Of a stretch of DNA of 52,974 nucleotides, positions 24,082 through 33,439 are shown in pieces (the first letter of the stretch is position 1; each line of letters starts with the position of its first letter). The notes under the pieces are model-generated. The model had not been told where the DNA came from. It did no database searches and saw only the letters and a list, made by a program, of their open reading frames with translations. A program made the translations under genes and the position numbers. The stretch lies in contig VFZU01000029.1 in the NCBI GenBank assembly GCA_016870995.1, forward strand, positions 1 through 52,974, written 5' to 3'. The DNA is from Acidobacteriota bacterium. Its GTDB lineage: Bacteria > Acidobacteriota > Terriglobia > Bryobacterales > Bryobacteraceae.

Positions 24082-25779
24082 ATGAGTTATGCTCAGGGTG
24101 TGTTTCCTCGGATTTTGATGGTCCTCCCCCTGGTTGCTTTTTCCCTTGCGGCTCAACCCAAATCGATACAGATTCTGGACGAAGAACTAAACCGGAATTA
24201 TTCTGCATTGAAGAAGGCCGACCCGGCCCCCTATTTTCTTGCCTATCAGATGATCGAGCAAGAAGCGAGTGCTGTGACTGCGACGCTGGGAACCCTGCAG
24301 AGCTCCACCACCGGCAAGAGCCGAAGTTTGGAAGTTTCTGTCCGTGTGGGTGAACCCAAACTCGATAACTACCGGCAGATTCGGGGAGATCGTCCGCAAT
24401 TCAGTGCGGCGATTTCGATGCCACTAGAGGATGAACCGAATGCGATACGGCGCCGGCTGTGGCTTGAAACGGACCGTGTTTTCCGGTCGGCTGCCCAACG
24501 GCTGATCAACATCAAGACAAACCAGCAGGTGAAGCTCGAAGGCGACGACAAGTCTGGAGACTTTTCTTCGGCGCCACCGGTGGTGAAGTTTGAAACTGTA
24601 GCACCGCTCAAGTTTGACAAGCGGATTTGGGAAGAGCGAGCGCGCAAATGGAGCGCCTATTTCGCGAACAAGCCCGAGGTGCTTTCCAGCAATGTAATCG
24701 TGGTGGGACAGCGCGAAGTCAAAACGCTGGTGAATACGGAAGGCACCAAGCTGCATCACGGACGGCTCTACGCCAGGATTCTGATCAGCGCGAGAGGCAA
24801 GGCCGGCGACGGGATGAACCTGACGGCGAGTGAGACCTTTGAAGCCGAAGACATGAGCCGACTGCCCGACGAAAAAACGGTACAAGCGGCCGTCGAGAAG
24901 GTCTACCAGAAGTTGGCTGCGCTATTGAAGTCGCCGCTGGCTGAGCCTTACACAGGGCCAGCGATTTTGTCAGGCAAGGCGGCTGGCGTGTTCTTTCATG
25001 AAATCTTCGGGCATCGGATCGAGGGTCATCGCCAGAAGGACGAGAGCGAAGGCCAGACGTTCACCAAGATGGTGGGGCAGAAAATTCTGCCTGACTTCCT
25101 GAGCGTCAAGATGGATCCGACGCTGCATCGGCTTGCGAACACGGATTTGTATGGTTGGTATGGTTTCGACGATGAGGGCGTCGAAGCAAGGCCTGTGAGC
25201 GTGGTGAAGGCTGGCGTGCTTGAAAACTTCCTGCTGTCGCGTTCTCCCATTAATGGCTTTCCGGTTTCGAACGGACATGGGCGAAAGCAGGCGGGGGCTG
25301 AAGTGGTAGCCAGGCAGTCGAACCTGGTTGTCGAGAGTTCGAAGAGCGTGACGAATGCGGAGTTGCGCAAAGCATTGATCGAAGAAGTAAAGAAGCAGAA
25401 CAAGCCCTATGGGTTGTACTTCGAAGAAGTGACCAGCGGCTTTACGATCACAAGCCGCCGCGGGTTGCAGGCGTTTAGCGTCGCGCCGGTGATGGTTTAC
25501 AAAGTATTCGCGGATGGACGTCCTGATCAGTTGGTGAGGGGCTCAGACATTGTAGGGACGCCGCTGACGAGTTTCTCGAAGATTGCATTAACCTCCAACG
25601 AAACGACGGTTTTTAATGGGTATTGCGGAGCAGAGTCTGGGCAGGTGCCGGTGTCGGCGGCTTCGCCCGCCTTACTTGTCAGCGAGATCGAGATTTCATT
25701 GCGTGAGCGGTCGCAAGAACGCCCGCCGTATCTTGAGCGACCACCCGGGCCGACGATTTCGGCTGGAGGTTTGAAGTAA
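24082..25779 (+). CDS. Exported TldD-like metallopeptidase
   Basis: The protein has 565 residues from the ATG at 24082. It carries a signal peptide (about 30 residues ending FSLAAQ), which cytosolic TldD proteins lack. The metallopeptidase motif HEIFGH (H306, E307, H311) is intact, followed by RIEGHRQKDESEG. The C-terminal domain has the family glycine-rich motifs (DEGVEARPVSVVKAGVLENFL and NGHGRKQ). TldD works with TldE (PmbA) to degrade unfolded or linear peptides. Its stop TAA shares one base with the start of the TldE-like gene. The frame is open to 23941, but that part overlaps the UspA gene. Exported location is inferred from the signal. Confidence 0.88.
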   Translation: MSYAQGVFPRILMVLPLVAFSLAAQPKSIQILDEELNRNYSALKKADPAPYFLAYQMIEQEASAVTATLGTLQSSTTGKSRSLEVSVRVGEPKLDNYRQIRGDRPQFSAAISMPLEDEPNAIRRRLWLETDRVFRSAAQRLINIKTNQQVKLEGDDKSGDFSSAPPVVKFETVAPLKFDKRIWEERARKWSAYFANKPEVLSSNVIVVGQREVKTLVNTEGTKLHHGRLYARILISARGKAGDGMNLTASETFEAEDMSRLPDEKTVQAAVEKVYQKLAALLKSPLAEPYTGPAILSGKAAGVFFHEIFGHRIEGHRQKDESEGQTFTKMVGQKILPDFLSVKMDPTLHRLANTDLYGWYGFDDEGVEARPVSVVKAGVLENFLLSRSPINGFPVSNGHGRKQAGAEVVARQSNLVVESSKSVTNAELRKALIEEVKKQNKPYGLYFEEVTSGFTITSRRGLQAFSVAPVMVYKVFADGRPDQLVRGSDIVGTPLTSFSKIALTSNETTVFNGYCGAESGQVPVSAASPALLVSEIEISLRERSQERPPYLERPPGPTISAGGLK

Positions 25780-27524
25780 TGCGCCGTCGTGATTTTGCAT
25801 TTCTGATTCCCGGCGCTGCAATGGCGCAGCGCTCGCCGGTTGCTGCTGGACAGGATCCGATTCTGAAGGCCATGCAGGATGAGATGGCTCGAGCCAAGCC
25901 GCTAGGCGTTGTGGGCGGACAGCCGATTTACTATCTGGAGTGCGCTCTCGATGATGCACAGTCGTTTCGTGCGACGGCAAGTCTCGGCGCATTGTTCAGT
26001 TCTAACACCAGCGCTTTCCGCGTACCAAGAGTGGGAATGAGGATTGGCGAGAAGAAATTCGACAACTCGAACTACATGTTTTCGGAAGTCTTCATGGGGA
26101 CGCGATTTGATCCGGATCAATTTCCGCTGGACAATAATCCGACCGCGATGCGGCAAGTTTACTGGCTGGCGATTGACCGGGCGTATAAAACGGCGCTCGA
26201 AGCCATCGGCCGCAAGCGCGCGGCTTTGCGCAACATCACACAAGCTGAGGAATTACCCGATTTCTCTGATGCTCCCCCTGTGAAGCTGATCGCGCCCGTT
26301 CCGGCCTGGAGTGTTGATGAGGATGCCTGGAAGAGCCGCATCACGCGGCTGTCGAAGGTGTTTGCCGTTTACCCGGAAATTTATACTTCCTCTGTTGATT
26401 TTGAGTCTTCGCGGGATGTCTATTACTTCGCGAATACAGAAGGCTCAGAACTTCGATACACCGAGTTGCTTGCCTTTGTTCGGGTTCGCGCCAATGGACA
26501 GGCTCCCGATGGAATGCGGGTGCGAGACCATGCGATGTTCTTCGCCTCAGATGTCTCGAAGCTTCCTGGTGAAGCCGCAATGGAAGCTGAGATCCGCAAG
26601 TGCGCCGAGACCCTCAAGGCGCTCTCAAAGGCACCGGTAGGCGATAGCTATTCCGGTCCTGTGCTGTTTGAGGCAGAGGCTTCCGCTCAATTGTTCTCGG
26701 ATCTGATCGGCAGCCAGGCGAGCTTGTTCCGCAAGCCTGTGGCTGAACCGGGACGTCAGATGAATATTCCGACGGGCGAGTTTGAAGGGCGCTTGAACTC
26801 GAGAGTGTTGCCCTCGGGCTTCACTGTTGTCGACGACCCGACGCAAAAAGAATACAAAGGCCGGCCGCTGATGGGGCATTACCCAGTGGATCTCGAAGGC
26901 GTGACGCCCACTCCCGTGGTGCTGGTAGAGAAGGGGACGTTTAAGAACTACCTTTCGACGCGAGTGCCCACGCGGGAAACCAAGACTTCGAATGGACATG
27001 CGCGACTGCCTGGTTCTTTTGGCGGCTATGTTTCTTTCTCGAGCAATCTGTTTGTGAAGTCTGAAGAATCGATGCCCGCGGCCGGGATGAAGAAGAAGCT
27101 GATTGAGATGATTCAACAGCGCAACAAGCCATATGGTTTGTTGGTGCGCAAGCTGGACTTTCCTTCGACTGCTGCCTTCGACGAGTTGCGGAGCATGATG
27201 GCGGGTTTGAGCTCACGTCCCGCACCGATGCCGTTGCAGGTGTATCGTGTGTATCCGGATGGCCGCGAAGAACTGGTACGTGGCCTGCGGTTCCGCGGTT
27301 TGAACGTGCGCGCGCTGAAGGATATTCTTGCGGTGGGAGACGACGAAGCGCAGTTCGACTACATGGCAAATGGCGCACCTTTCTCGATCGTGGGAGGCGG
27401 CAATTATGTGTTCGGTTGCACCACCGTGGCACCGAGCATTCTGTTTGAAGATCTGGAACTGGAGCGGCCGCAGATGGAATTGCCGAAACTGCCTGTAGTG
27501 CCGCCGCCTCCGATGACCGCGTGA
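25779..27524 (+). CDS. Exported TldE/PmbA-like partner without metal site
   Basis: This 581-residue protein is homologous to the upstream TldD-like gene over its length (shared stretches such as ANTEGSELRYTELLAFVRVRANGQAPDGM, and EEVTSGFT-type C-terminal motifs in the partner). At the position of HEIFGH it reads AEASAQLFSDLIGSQ, so the metal-binding histidines are gone and the protein is probably the non-catalytic subunit. The N-terminus is twin-arginine-like (MRRRDFAFLIPGAAMAQ). The start overlaps the TldD stop by one base. Its stop overlaps the GTG start of the lptFG fusion (GTGA). The pair resembles TldD/TldE heterodimers but in exported form. Confidence 0.85.
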   Translation: MRRRDFAFLIPGAAMAQRSPVAAGQDPILKAMQDEMARAKPLGVVGGQPIYYLECALDDAQSFRATASLGALFSSNTSAFRVPRVGMRIGEKKFDNSNYMFSEVFMGTRFDPDQFPLDNNPTAMRQVYWLAIDRAYKTALEAIGRKRAALRNITQAEELPDFSDAPPVKLIAPVPAWSVDEDAWKSRITRLSKVFAVYPEIYTSSVDFESSRDVYYFANTEGSELRYTELLAFVRVRANGQAPDGMRVRDHAMFFASDVSKLPGEAAMEAEIRKCAETLKALSKAPVGDSYSGPVLFEAEASAQLFSDLIGSQASLFRKPVAEPGRQMNIPTGEFEGRLNSRVLPSGFTVVDDPTQKEYKGRPLMGHYPVDLEGVTPTPVVLVEKGTFKNYLSTRVPTRETKTSNGHARLPGSFGGYVSFSSNLFVKSEESMPAAGMKKKLIEMIQQRNKPYGLLVRKLDFPSTAAFDELRSMMAGLSSRPAPMPLQVYRVYPDGREELVRGLRFRGLNVRALKDILAVGDDEAQFDYMANGAPFSIVGGGNYVFGCTTVAPSILFEDLELERPQMELPKLPVVPPPPMTA

Positions 27525-29899
27525 GGATTCTCTTCCGAGCCATCTTTCGGGAAGTTGCCTCAAGCGCTCTACTGGGCGTTCTGCTGTTTACCTTTGTACT
27601 GTTTCTGCAGCGACTGGGAAGCGGCAAGCTATTTGAGCTCGTGCTGCGCAATTCCACGGATTGGCAGACGGCCGTCTACCTGTTCTTCCTGATTGTTCCG
27701 CCAACTTCGCCGTTCACCATTCCTGTAGGCGTGTTGGTGGGCGTCCTGATCGGGTTGAGCCGGATGTCGGGCGACAACGAGATCACTGCACTGAGGGCGA
27801 CAGGTTCGCCGGCGCGGCGTGTTGTGGGTCCGGTGCTGTCGTTTGGTTTGATCGGGTTTCTGCTGACCGCGGCTTCGACGACCTGGCTGACGCCGTGGAG
27901 CTTGCGTCAATCCACCAAGCTCATGAACAAAGCGCTGGCGGCTCAGGTGACTGCTGAAATCCGTCCAAGGGTGTTTGAAGAGGGCTTCCCCAATACGGTG
28001 CTTTATGTTGGAGACGTGATCGCCGGGCCGACAGTGAAATGGCGCAAGATCTTTATGGCGGATTTGCGTGCCGGTGACCAGCGAAATACGGGTGCGCGCG
28101 AGCGCGGTGACGAACCGAGAATCCTGCTGGGAGAAGAAGCGCTTGCAGTTTCTGACATCAAGAACAACCGCATCCAGTTGGCCATGAAGAATGGCAGTAG
28201 CTACGAGATCGGTAAGAACCCTTCGCAGGATGCCACATCGTTTTCGCCGAAAAGCGATATGGGTTTGCAGGCCAAGGAGCCAAACGAATACCGCCGCTCG
28301 AACAATTTTCTTGAGATGGATACGGTGCCGTTGTGGCGATTTATCCAGGGCAAGCCGCGCAAAGAGACTATGGATGCCAGGCTTGAATTGCATCAGAGGA
28401 TTGCGCTGCCATTTGCCTGTTTGTTGCTCGCCCTGGTAGGCGTGCCACTGGGTGTATCCAGGCGTAAAGGCGGCAAGAGCGCAGCGTTTGTTGTGACCGT
28501 GCTGCTCGCCTTTCTCTACTACATGACGATGATCAGCCTGCAGCAGATGGCGCGGCGTGGCGGACTGCCCGTGGAACTCGCTGCCTGGGGGCCGAACTTG
28601 ATTTTCGTGCTGCTTTCTACGATTCTGCTTGCGAGGCTTGAGCGGCCTGGAGACCATGACGTGGTTGGCGCCATTCAAAACCGGATTGATCGGTTGTGGT
28701 TGAAATGGCGCGGTGGGAAACAGCAGATGCTGCACCGCTCTGCGGCACAGGCGTTTGAGAGCGGGTTCTACAAGGTGGTGCGTGTGCCGGGCGTGAGCCT
28801 GATGAGCATGATCATGGACCTGTATGTTCTGCGGACGTTTATCTTTTACTTCGTTCTGTTGCTGGTGAGCTTTGTGATGATGACCGAGGTGTTCACGTTT
28901 TTTGAACTCCTGGGAGACATCATCCGCAACAACATTGAGTCGGCGAAGACGACAACTTATCTGTTGTTCCTTTCGCCACAGTTGATCTATCAGACCGCGC
29001 CGGTGAGCGTGCTGGTGGGTGTGTTGGTTACGTTTGGCATTCTGAGCAAGTCCAATGAAGTGACGGCGTTCAAAGCTTGTGGCGTCAGTATGCACCGGCT
29101 TTCGCTTTCGATTCTGGTGGCGAGTCTGTTTCTGAGCGCCAGCTTGTTTGCGTTTGATTATTACTACGTGCCAGAGGCGAACCGCAAGCAGGATGCCTTG
29201 CGGAGCGAGATCAAAGGGAATCCACCGCAGACCTATGTGCGCCCGGATCGCAAGTTTATCTTTGGCGAGGGTTGCCGGGTTTTCTATTACAAATTCCTCG
29301 ACCCGATGACGAAGGTGATGGTTGGGCCGCGGGTGTATGAGCTCGATTGCGATTCGTTTCAGATGAAGCGGATGATCGCCGCCGAGCGGGCGCGATGGGA
29401 ACCAAGTTTGAAGCGATGGGTATTTCAATCCGGATACCAGCGTGACTATCAGGGCGTCCATGTGGCCGACTACAAACCGTTTCTGGATTCCACGGCTACG
29501 TTCTCTGAGTTGACTGAAACGCCTGACTACTTCCTGCAAGAGTTGATCCAGGACAAGCAGATGAACTTCCACCAGTTGTGGGATTACATCCAGACCTTGC
29601 AGCAATCGGGGCTCGATACGACGAGGCTGCAGGTGCAGTATCACAAGAAGTTTGCTGTGCCGCTATTCGCGTTCATCATGGCGTTGCTGAGCGTGCCGTT
29701 TGCATTCATGACTGGGAATCGCGGCGCGATGGCGGGTGTGGGTGTGAGCCTCGGCATTGCCATCGCCTATTGGACCGTCTCGACGGTATTCGAGCAGGTC
29801 GGAAATGTGGGGCAATTGCCGCCTGCACTGGCCGCCTGGAGCCCGGATGCGCTTTTTTCTGTCATTGGGGCCTGGCTTTTGGCTAGACTGCGTACTTAG
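27521..29899 (+). CDS. lptFG: Fused LptF-LptG lipopolysaccharide export permease
   Basis: LptF and LptG are the two permease subunits of the LptB2FGC ABC transporter that pulls LPS from the inner membrane. The usual genes encode about 360 residues each; here one 792-residue chain contains two complete copies. Copy 1 runs from FREVASSALLGVLLFTFVLFLQRLG, with the periplasmic beta-jellyroll (about residues 150-270) and C-terminal helices ending near 385. Copy 2 begins about residue 435 (MDLYVLRTFIFYFVLLLVSFVMMTEVF) and ends with TGNRGAMAGVGVSLGIAIAYW. Both have the IPVGVLVG or PVSVLVG turn and GDNEITALRATG or KSNEVTAFKACG coupling motif. The GTG start overlaps the tldE-like stop. LptB is not nearby. 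Confidence 0.92.
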   Translation: MRILFRAIFREVASSALLGVLLFTFVLFLQRLGSGKLFELVLRNSTDWQTAVYLFFLIVPPTSPFTIPVGVLVGVLIGLSRMSGDNEITALRATGSPARRVVGPVLSFGLIGFLLTAASTTWLTPWSLRQSTKLMNKALAAQVTAEIRPRVFEEGFPNTVLYVGDVIAGPTVKWRKIFMADLRAGDQRNTGARERGDEPRILLGEEALAVSDIKNNRIQLAMKNGSSYEIGKNPSQDATSFSPKSDMGLQAKEPNEYRRSNNFLEMDTVPLWRFIQGKPRKETMDARLELHQRIALPFACLLLALVGVPLGVSRRKGGKSAAFVVTVLLAFLYYMTMISLQQMARRGGLPVELAAWGPNLIFVLLSTILLARLERPGDHDVVGAIQNRIDRLWLKWRGGKQQMLHRSAAQAFESGFYKVVRVPGVSLMSMIMDLYVLRTFIFYFVLLLVSFVMMTEVFTFFELLGDIIRNNIESAKTTTYLLFLSPQLIYQTAPVSVLVGVLVTFGILSKSNEVTAFKACGVSMHRLSLSILVASLFLSASLFAFDYYYVPEANRKQDALRSEIKGNPPQTYVRPDRKFIFGEGCRVFYYKFLDPMTKVMVGPRVYELDCDSFQMKRMIAAERARWEPSLKRWVFQSGYQRDYQGVHVADYKPFLDSTATFSELTETPDYFLQELIQDKQMNFHQLWDYIQTLQQSGLDTTRLQVQYHKKFAVPLFAFIMALLSVPFAFMTGNRGAMAGVGVSLGIAIAYWTVSTVFEQVGNVGQLPPALAAWSPDALFSVIGAWLLARLRT

Positions 29900-29908
29900 A
29901 CCTTTTTC

Positions 29909-30661
29909 ATGGCTTCCGCCCCTAAACCCACCATCCTCTGTGTCTCTGGCCTGATCGGCAGTGGCAAAACCAGCGTTTGCCGCGAGTTGTCAGCGCGCAC
30001 GCAATGGCGAGTTGTTTCCGCCGGTACGATTCTCCGGCGCATGGCCGAAGAGCGCGGCTTGTCCGTGATCCAGTTGAATGAGATCGCCAAGACCGATGCT
30101 TCGATCGATAAGCTGATCGACGATCATTTGATTGCACTCGGGAACTCTGATGAGCCGCTAATCGTGGACTCGCGGCTTGCCTGGCACTTTATTCCGAACT
30201 CCTACAAGATCCATCTTGTGGTGGATACCGCGATCGCAGGTGATCGCGTGTTTCGGGCCCAGCGCAGTGATGAGACGTATTCGACACCTGAGGCCGCCTA
30301 CAGTGCCAACAATCAGCGCCAGACGATTGAGAATGAGCGATTCAAGCAGTACTACGGAATCGATTGCGAAGACTGGCGGAATTACGATCTCGTCCTTGAT
30401 TCGAGCACGCTGATGCCTGCAGCTCTGGCTGAGAAAATGCACGAGGCCTTGACGGGGCCTGCGCCGAAAGGCTCTTGCTGGTTGTCGCCTCAGCGTTGTC
30501 AGGCTTTGTCTTGTGCAGCCGAGGCGGGAGAGTTGAAGTTTGCCGTTGAGGCGGGCCAGATCCTGGCTGTTGAGGGCGTGGCGCAACTACGACAGGCCGC
30601 GGATGCGCCGCTGGTTGCAGGCCAGCTGTTGAGCTATGAAGGGCTAGCGCTAGTCCTGTAG
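29909..30661 (+). CDS. Cytidylate-kinase-like P-loop protein with C-terminal extension
   Basis: The 250-residue protein starts with a Walker A motif GLIGSGKT (14-21) in an AAA/NMP-kinase fold. The ILRRMAEERG and LIVDSRLAWHF segments fit (d)CMP-kinase or dephospho-CoA-kinase-like enzymes of the archaeal type. The substrate was not identified. The last 70 residues after residue 180 (WLSPQRCQALSCAAEAGELKFAVEAGQILAVEGVAQLRQA) do not fit such kinases and may be a separate binding domain. It follows lptFG with 9 bases between and overlaps the convergent DHDPS-family gene by 12 bases. Confidence 0.7.
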   Translation: MASAPKPTILCVSGLIGSGKTSVCRELSARTQWRVVSAGTILRRMAEERGLSVIQLNEIAKTDASIDKLIDDHLIALGNSDEPLIVDSRLAWHFIPNSYKIHLVVDTAIAGDRVFRAQRSDETYSTPEAAYSANNQRQTIENERFKQYYGIDCEDWRNYDLVLDSSTLMPAALAEKMHEALTGPAPKGSCWLSPQRCQALSCAAEAGELKFAVEAGQILAVEGVAQLRQAADAPLVAGQLLSYEGLALVL

Positions 30662-31618
30662 CTGGGGATAGGCAGCGAGAACCCGATCCATCTCAGCGAG
30701 TTGACCGGGCCCGAGAGATTCATTCGGATCGAGGCACCAGATGCCGTCGAGCAAGCCTTGTCGGCGTAGCACTTCGTGGATTCCAGCGATGCAGCCGTGG
30801 AAATGATTAGCGACATCGAAGATTGCGGCATTAGCGTCAGTGAGCTGCGCATTCAAAGTGAGCATTTCGCTGGGGACCTTCGACTTGAGTTGCTTGATCT
30901 GCTCGAGGATTTCTACGGCCCGTCGCGTCCAGACGGCCCACTGCCCCAGCAGGCCACCCACCATGCGGACCGGTGTGCCGTTGAAGTCATAAGTTGTGAG
31001 CAGGTCATTGATGATGTTGTCATCGTTGCCTGTGTAGAGGGCGATCTCGCCGGCCCGTCCCGAGGATGCGACAGCGCGCATGACGTCGATGGTCTGGTAG
31101 CGGTGGAAGGGCGCGATCTTGATTGCCACGACATTTTCGATCTCCACAAAGCGAGACCAGAAGTTGTGAGAGAGGATGCGGCCTCCCACGGCGGGTTGCA
31201 GGTAGAAGCCGACAACGGGAATCAACTTCGCAATCGTGCGAGCGTGCTCAAGTATGGCCTCTTCGGTGTCATCGCGAAACGCCGCAAGACTCAATAGCCC
31301 TGCGTCGTAGCCAAGTGCTTGAGCGAGGGTTGCGTCGAGAATCGCTTGTTGTGTTTTACCGCAGACCCCAGCGATGGCGATGCCGCCTGTGGGGCGCCAC
31401 TCCTCGATGGCCATACGAAGCACAGGCTCGAGCAAAGCATGCTCGCGAATGGCGAATTGGGTAGTGTGAACGGCGACAGCAATGCCGCCCGCGCCGGAAC
31501 GCGCGTAGTATTGCGTGAGGCCGCGCTGTCGCGATTCGTCCAGCTTGCGGTTTCGGTCGAGGGCGAGCGGGTGCGCGGGGATGACGTGTCCTTCGAGCAG
31601 GCGTTGGCGGAGAGTCAT
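30650..31618 (-). CDS. DHDPS/NAL-family aldolase-like protein
   Basis: The protein of 322 residues is a TIM-barrel class I aldolase. Y139 (VGFYLQP) and K167 (AIKIAP) are spaced by 28 residues, as are Tyr133 and Lys161 in E. coli DapA, so a Schiff-base mechanism on pyruvate or a related keto acid is likely. The true substrate is unknown; lysine biosynthesis DapA proteins are usually about 290 residues and differ in the N-terminus (EGHVIPAHPLALD here). The start codon is one base from the upstream epimerase stop, so the two are co-transcribed. Confidence 0.8.
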   Translation of the reverse strand: MTLRQRLLEGHVIPAHPLALDRNRKLDESRQRGLTQYYARSGAGGIAVAVHTTQFAIREHALLEPVLRMAIEEWRPTGGIAIAGVCGKTQQAILDATLAQALGYDAGLLSLAAFRDDTEEAILEHARTIAKLIPVVGFYLQPAVGGRILSHNFWSRFVEIENVVAIKIAPFHRYQTIDVMRAVASSGRAGEIALYTGNDDNIINDLLTTYDFNGTPVRMVGGLLGQWAVWTRRAVEILEQIKQLKSKVPSEMLTLNAQLTDANAAIFDVANHFHGCIAGIHEVLRRQGLLDGIWCLDPNESLGPGQLAEMDRVLAAYPQLQD

Positions 31619-32643
31619 TAGAATTTTCCATCCCAGGCTTCAAAGTGGGTGGGCTTGTTGAGGTTGCGCCGGCCGGAGGCGATCCAGTTTGCTGTCCAAT
31701 CGAGGGACTGGTGCCAGTGGATCTGAGGAGGCCCAAACAAGTCGTGGGCTTTACTGCCGTTGTTGAGCAATGCGGTCTTCGCCTCGACGCCGGTAAACTG
31801 CACGGGCCGCTTGAATCGCTCTGCGAACCTATTTGCGATTTCGCGAACCGAAACGATATCAGGCCCGGCGATATTTAAGACACTTGCGGGGCTCGAGGCC
31901 AGCGCAAGCGATTGGAGTACATAGGAATTTGCGTCGCCCTGCCAAATGAAATTCACGGCTGGCATGGTGAGATCCACGGGTTCGTTGTGCCAAACCTTCA
32001 GCCCGATGTCTGTGAGAATTCCGTAGCGGGGTTCGAGTGCGTAGTTGAGGCGCAAATTGATCACCTTTGTGCCGAGAGAGCTTGCGCCGTATTCGAACAT
32101 TCGCTCGCGGCCCAGGATGGATTGCGCGTATTCGCCAACCGGGCCGGGCGGTGTGAGCTCATCGGCACCCCTTGAATCGACGGGCATCAACGGATAAATG
32201 TTGCCGCTGGAAAGGGCCGCGATTCGAGATGAGCGAAAGCGCTCGACGACTCGCGCCGGCAGCAAGACATTCATCGCCCAAGTGAGGGCGGCATTGTCTG
32301 TTGAGCCGAACTTGCGACCCGCGAGGTAGATGACATTTGCGGCATCAGGGAGGCCGCTGAGTTGTTCGGAATTCAGGAGTTCTGCGGAGAGTATGGATAT
32401 GCCCACTGCTTCGAGGATGGCGCGGCTACGTTGATCGGAGAATCGCGAAACGGCAAAGACGCGCTGGGTCGAGCCTGCGACATCAATCGCGCGTTTCAGT
32501 CGTAGGGCCAAAGTTGGGCCCATCTTGCCGCCCGCACCGAGCAAGATAAAATCGCCAGGGTTTCGCAGGGTGGCGCTAACATCTTGTGGGTTTGGACGCG
32601 AAAGAAATTCTTCGAGGTCCTCTTCAGACGAGAAGCCTTGCAT
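31618..32643 (-). CDS. NAD-dependent epimerase/dehydratase-family protein
   Basis: The start ATG at 32643 is favoured over a TTG at 32685, giving 341 residues. The protein has a Rossmann fold with ILLGAGGKMGPTLALRLKR (dinucleotide loop GAGGKMG). The segments SSGNIYP and GEYAQSILGRERMFEY correspond to the catalytic Ser/Thr and YxxxK-like region of the extended SDR family, although Lys appears as R (YAQSILGRE), so the catalysis may differ. A UDP-sugar or related substrate is possible. It is followed with one shared base by the DHDPS-family gene and preceded by the GNAT gene. Confidence 0.75.
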   Translation of the reverse strand: MQGFSSEEDLEEFLSRPNPQDVSATLRNPGDFILLGAGGKMGPTLALRLKRAIDVAGSTQRVFAVSRFSDQRSRAILEAVGISILSAELLNSEQLSGLPDAANVIYLAGRKFGSTDNAALTWAMNVLLPARVVERFRSSRIAALSSGNIYPLMPVDSRGADELTPPGPVGEYAQSILGRERMFEYGASSLGTKVINLRLNYALEPRYGILTDIGLKVWHNEPVDLTMPAVNFIWQGDANSYVLQSLALASSPASVLNIAGPDIVSVREIANRFAERFKRPVQFTGVEAKTALLNNGSKAHDLFGPPQIHWHQSLDWTANWIASGRRNLNKPTHFEAWDGKF

Positions 32644-32662
32644 CCATACAGGGTATCGAAGC

Positions 32663-33430
32663 TCACCCGAACTCGAAGCCCGCAATGCCGAGAGTTTCGT
32701 AGCCGGGAGGGGCCATGGGTGGGCCCAAGGTCATGCGCACCAGCATCCTGGAAACTATAAACCCGTGGCGGGTTGCAAGGCTTTGGGCATAGGGATGATG
32801 GGGAAAAAGATCCCAGAGAAGCGAGCCTTGCCGTGGGACTCGATCAAGAAGTTCGACAGCAGCGGATTCCCGGGAGGCGGTAAAGGGGCCAAGATAAGTG
32901 GCTGTGCGCCCCGGGCGAAGAAAGAGCTTCGCCGAACTTACGGAAAGCATGGTGGCTTCACTAGCGAGAGATTCCAGCAGCGGCGTGTCCTGGCGCTTCC
33001 ATCCGTCGCCCCGGAAGGGCATCATCTTTGAGCCCGCGCGGGCCCAACGTTGAATGGGGCACAACTGACGGAAGCCAAGGGATCTGTACAGAGGGGCACC
33101 CATGTTTGTAGCGTCGAGGCCGATCTGTCGGATTCCCTGTGCGGAAAGCAGGTCGAGCAGGTGGCCCACCAGTTGACGCGCGAGGCCCTTGCCGCGGTGT
33201 TCTGGAAGGGTGAGCACCATACCGATCCAGGCGACTTCGGGTTCCCGCAGAAAGGCCGTGGCGGTAGCCGCCAGTTCGCCATCGACCTCAAGGCCGAAGC
33301 AAAGGCCAGGACTCAAGGCGATAATTCGGGACCAATCGGCTTCCAATTGGTTCCAGCCGGCGGCAGTACTGAGACGTAACATCGCATTTAGTGGAAACAG
33401 ATGCAACTCGCGTGGTGTCAAAATCGTCAC
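32663..33430 (-). CDS. GNAT-family N-acetyltransferase
   Basis: The GNAT domain has the acetyl-CoA loop VLTLPEHRGKGLARQLVGHLL and a LYRSLGFRQL tail. A GTG start at 33430 gives the usual beta1 strand (TILTPRELHLFPL); an ATG at 33382 or a TTG at 33448 is also possible. A second half of about 110 residues (TPLLESLASEATMLSVSS... and LGPFTASRESAAVELLDR) follows and resembles the extra C-terminal acetyltransferase-like domain of some family members. The acyl acceptor is unknown. The gene leads a minus-strand operon with the epimerase-like and DHDPS-like genes. Its start is 9 bases from the divergent DUF4139 gene. Confidence 0.75.
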   Translation of the reverse strand: MTILTPRELHLFPLNAMLRLSTAAGWNQLEADWSRIIALSPGLCFGLEVDGELAATATAFLREPEVAWIGMVLTLPEHRGKGLARQLVGHLLDLLSAQGIRQIGLDATNMGAPLYRSLGFRQLCPIQRWARAGSKMMPFRGDGWKRQDTPLLESLASEATMLSVSSAKLFLRPGRTATYLGPFTASRESAAVELLDRVPRQGSLLWDLFPHHPYAQSLATRHGFIVSRMLVRMTLGPPMAPPGYETLGIAGFEFG

Positions 33431-33439
33431 GAGAGTATT

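Noticed and set aside
27629-29644. Long minus-strand open frame antisense to lptFG (671 codons)
   Set aside because: Its composition is His/Gln/Arg-rich without any domain, and it mirrors the clear LptFG coding frame.
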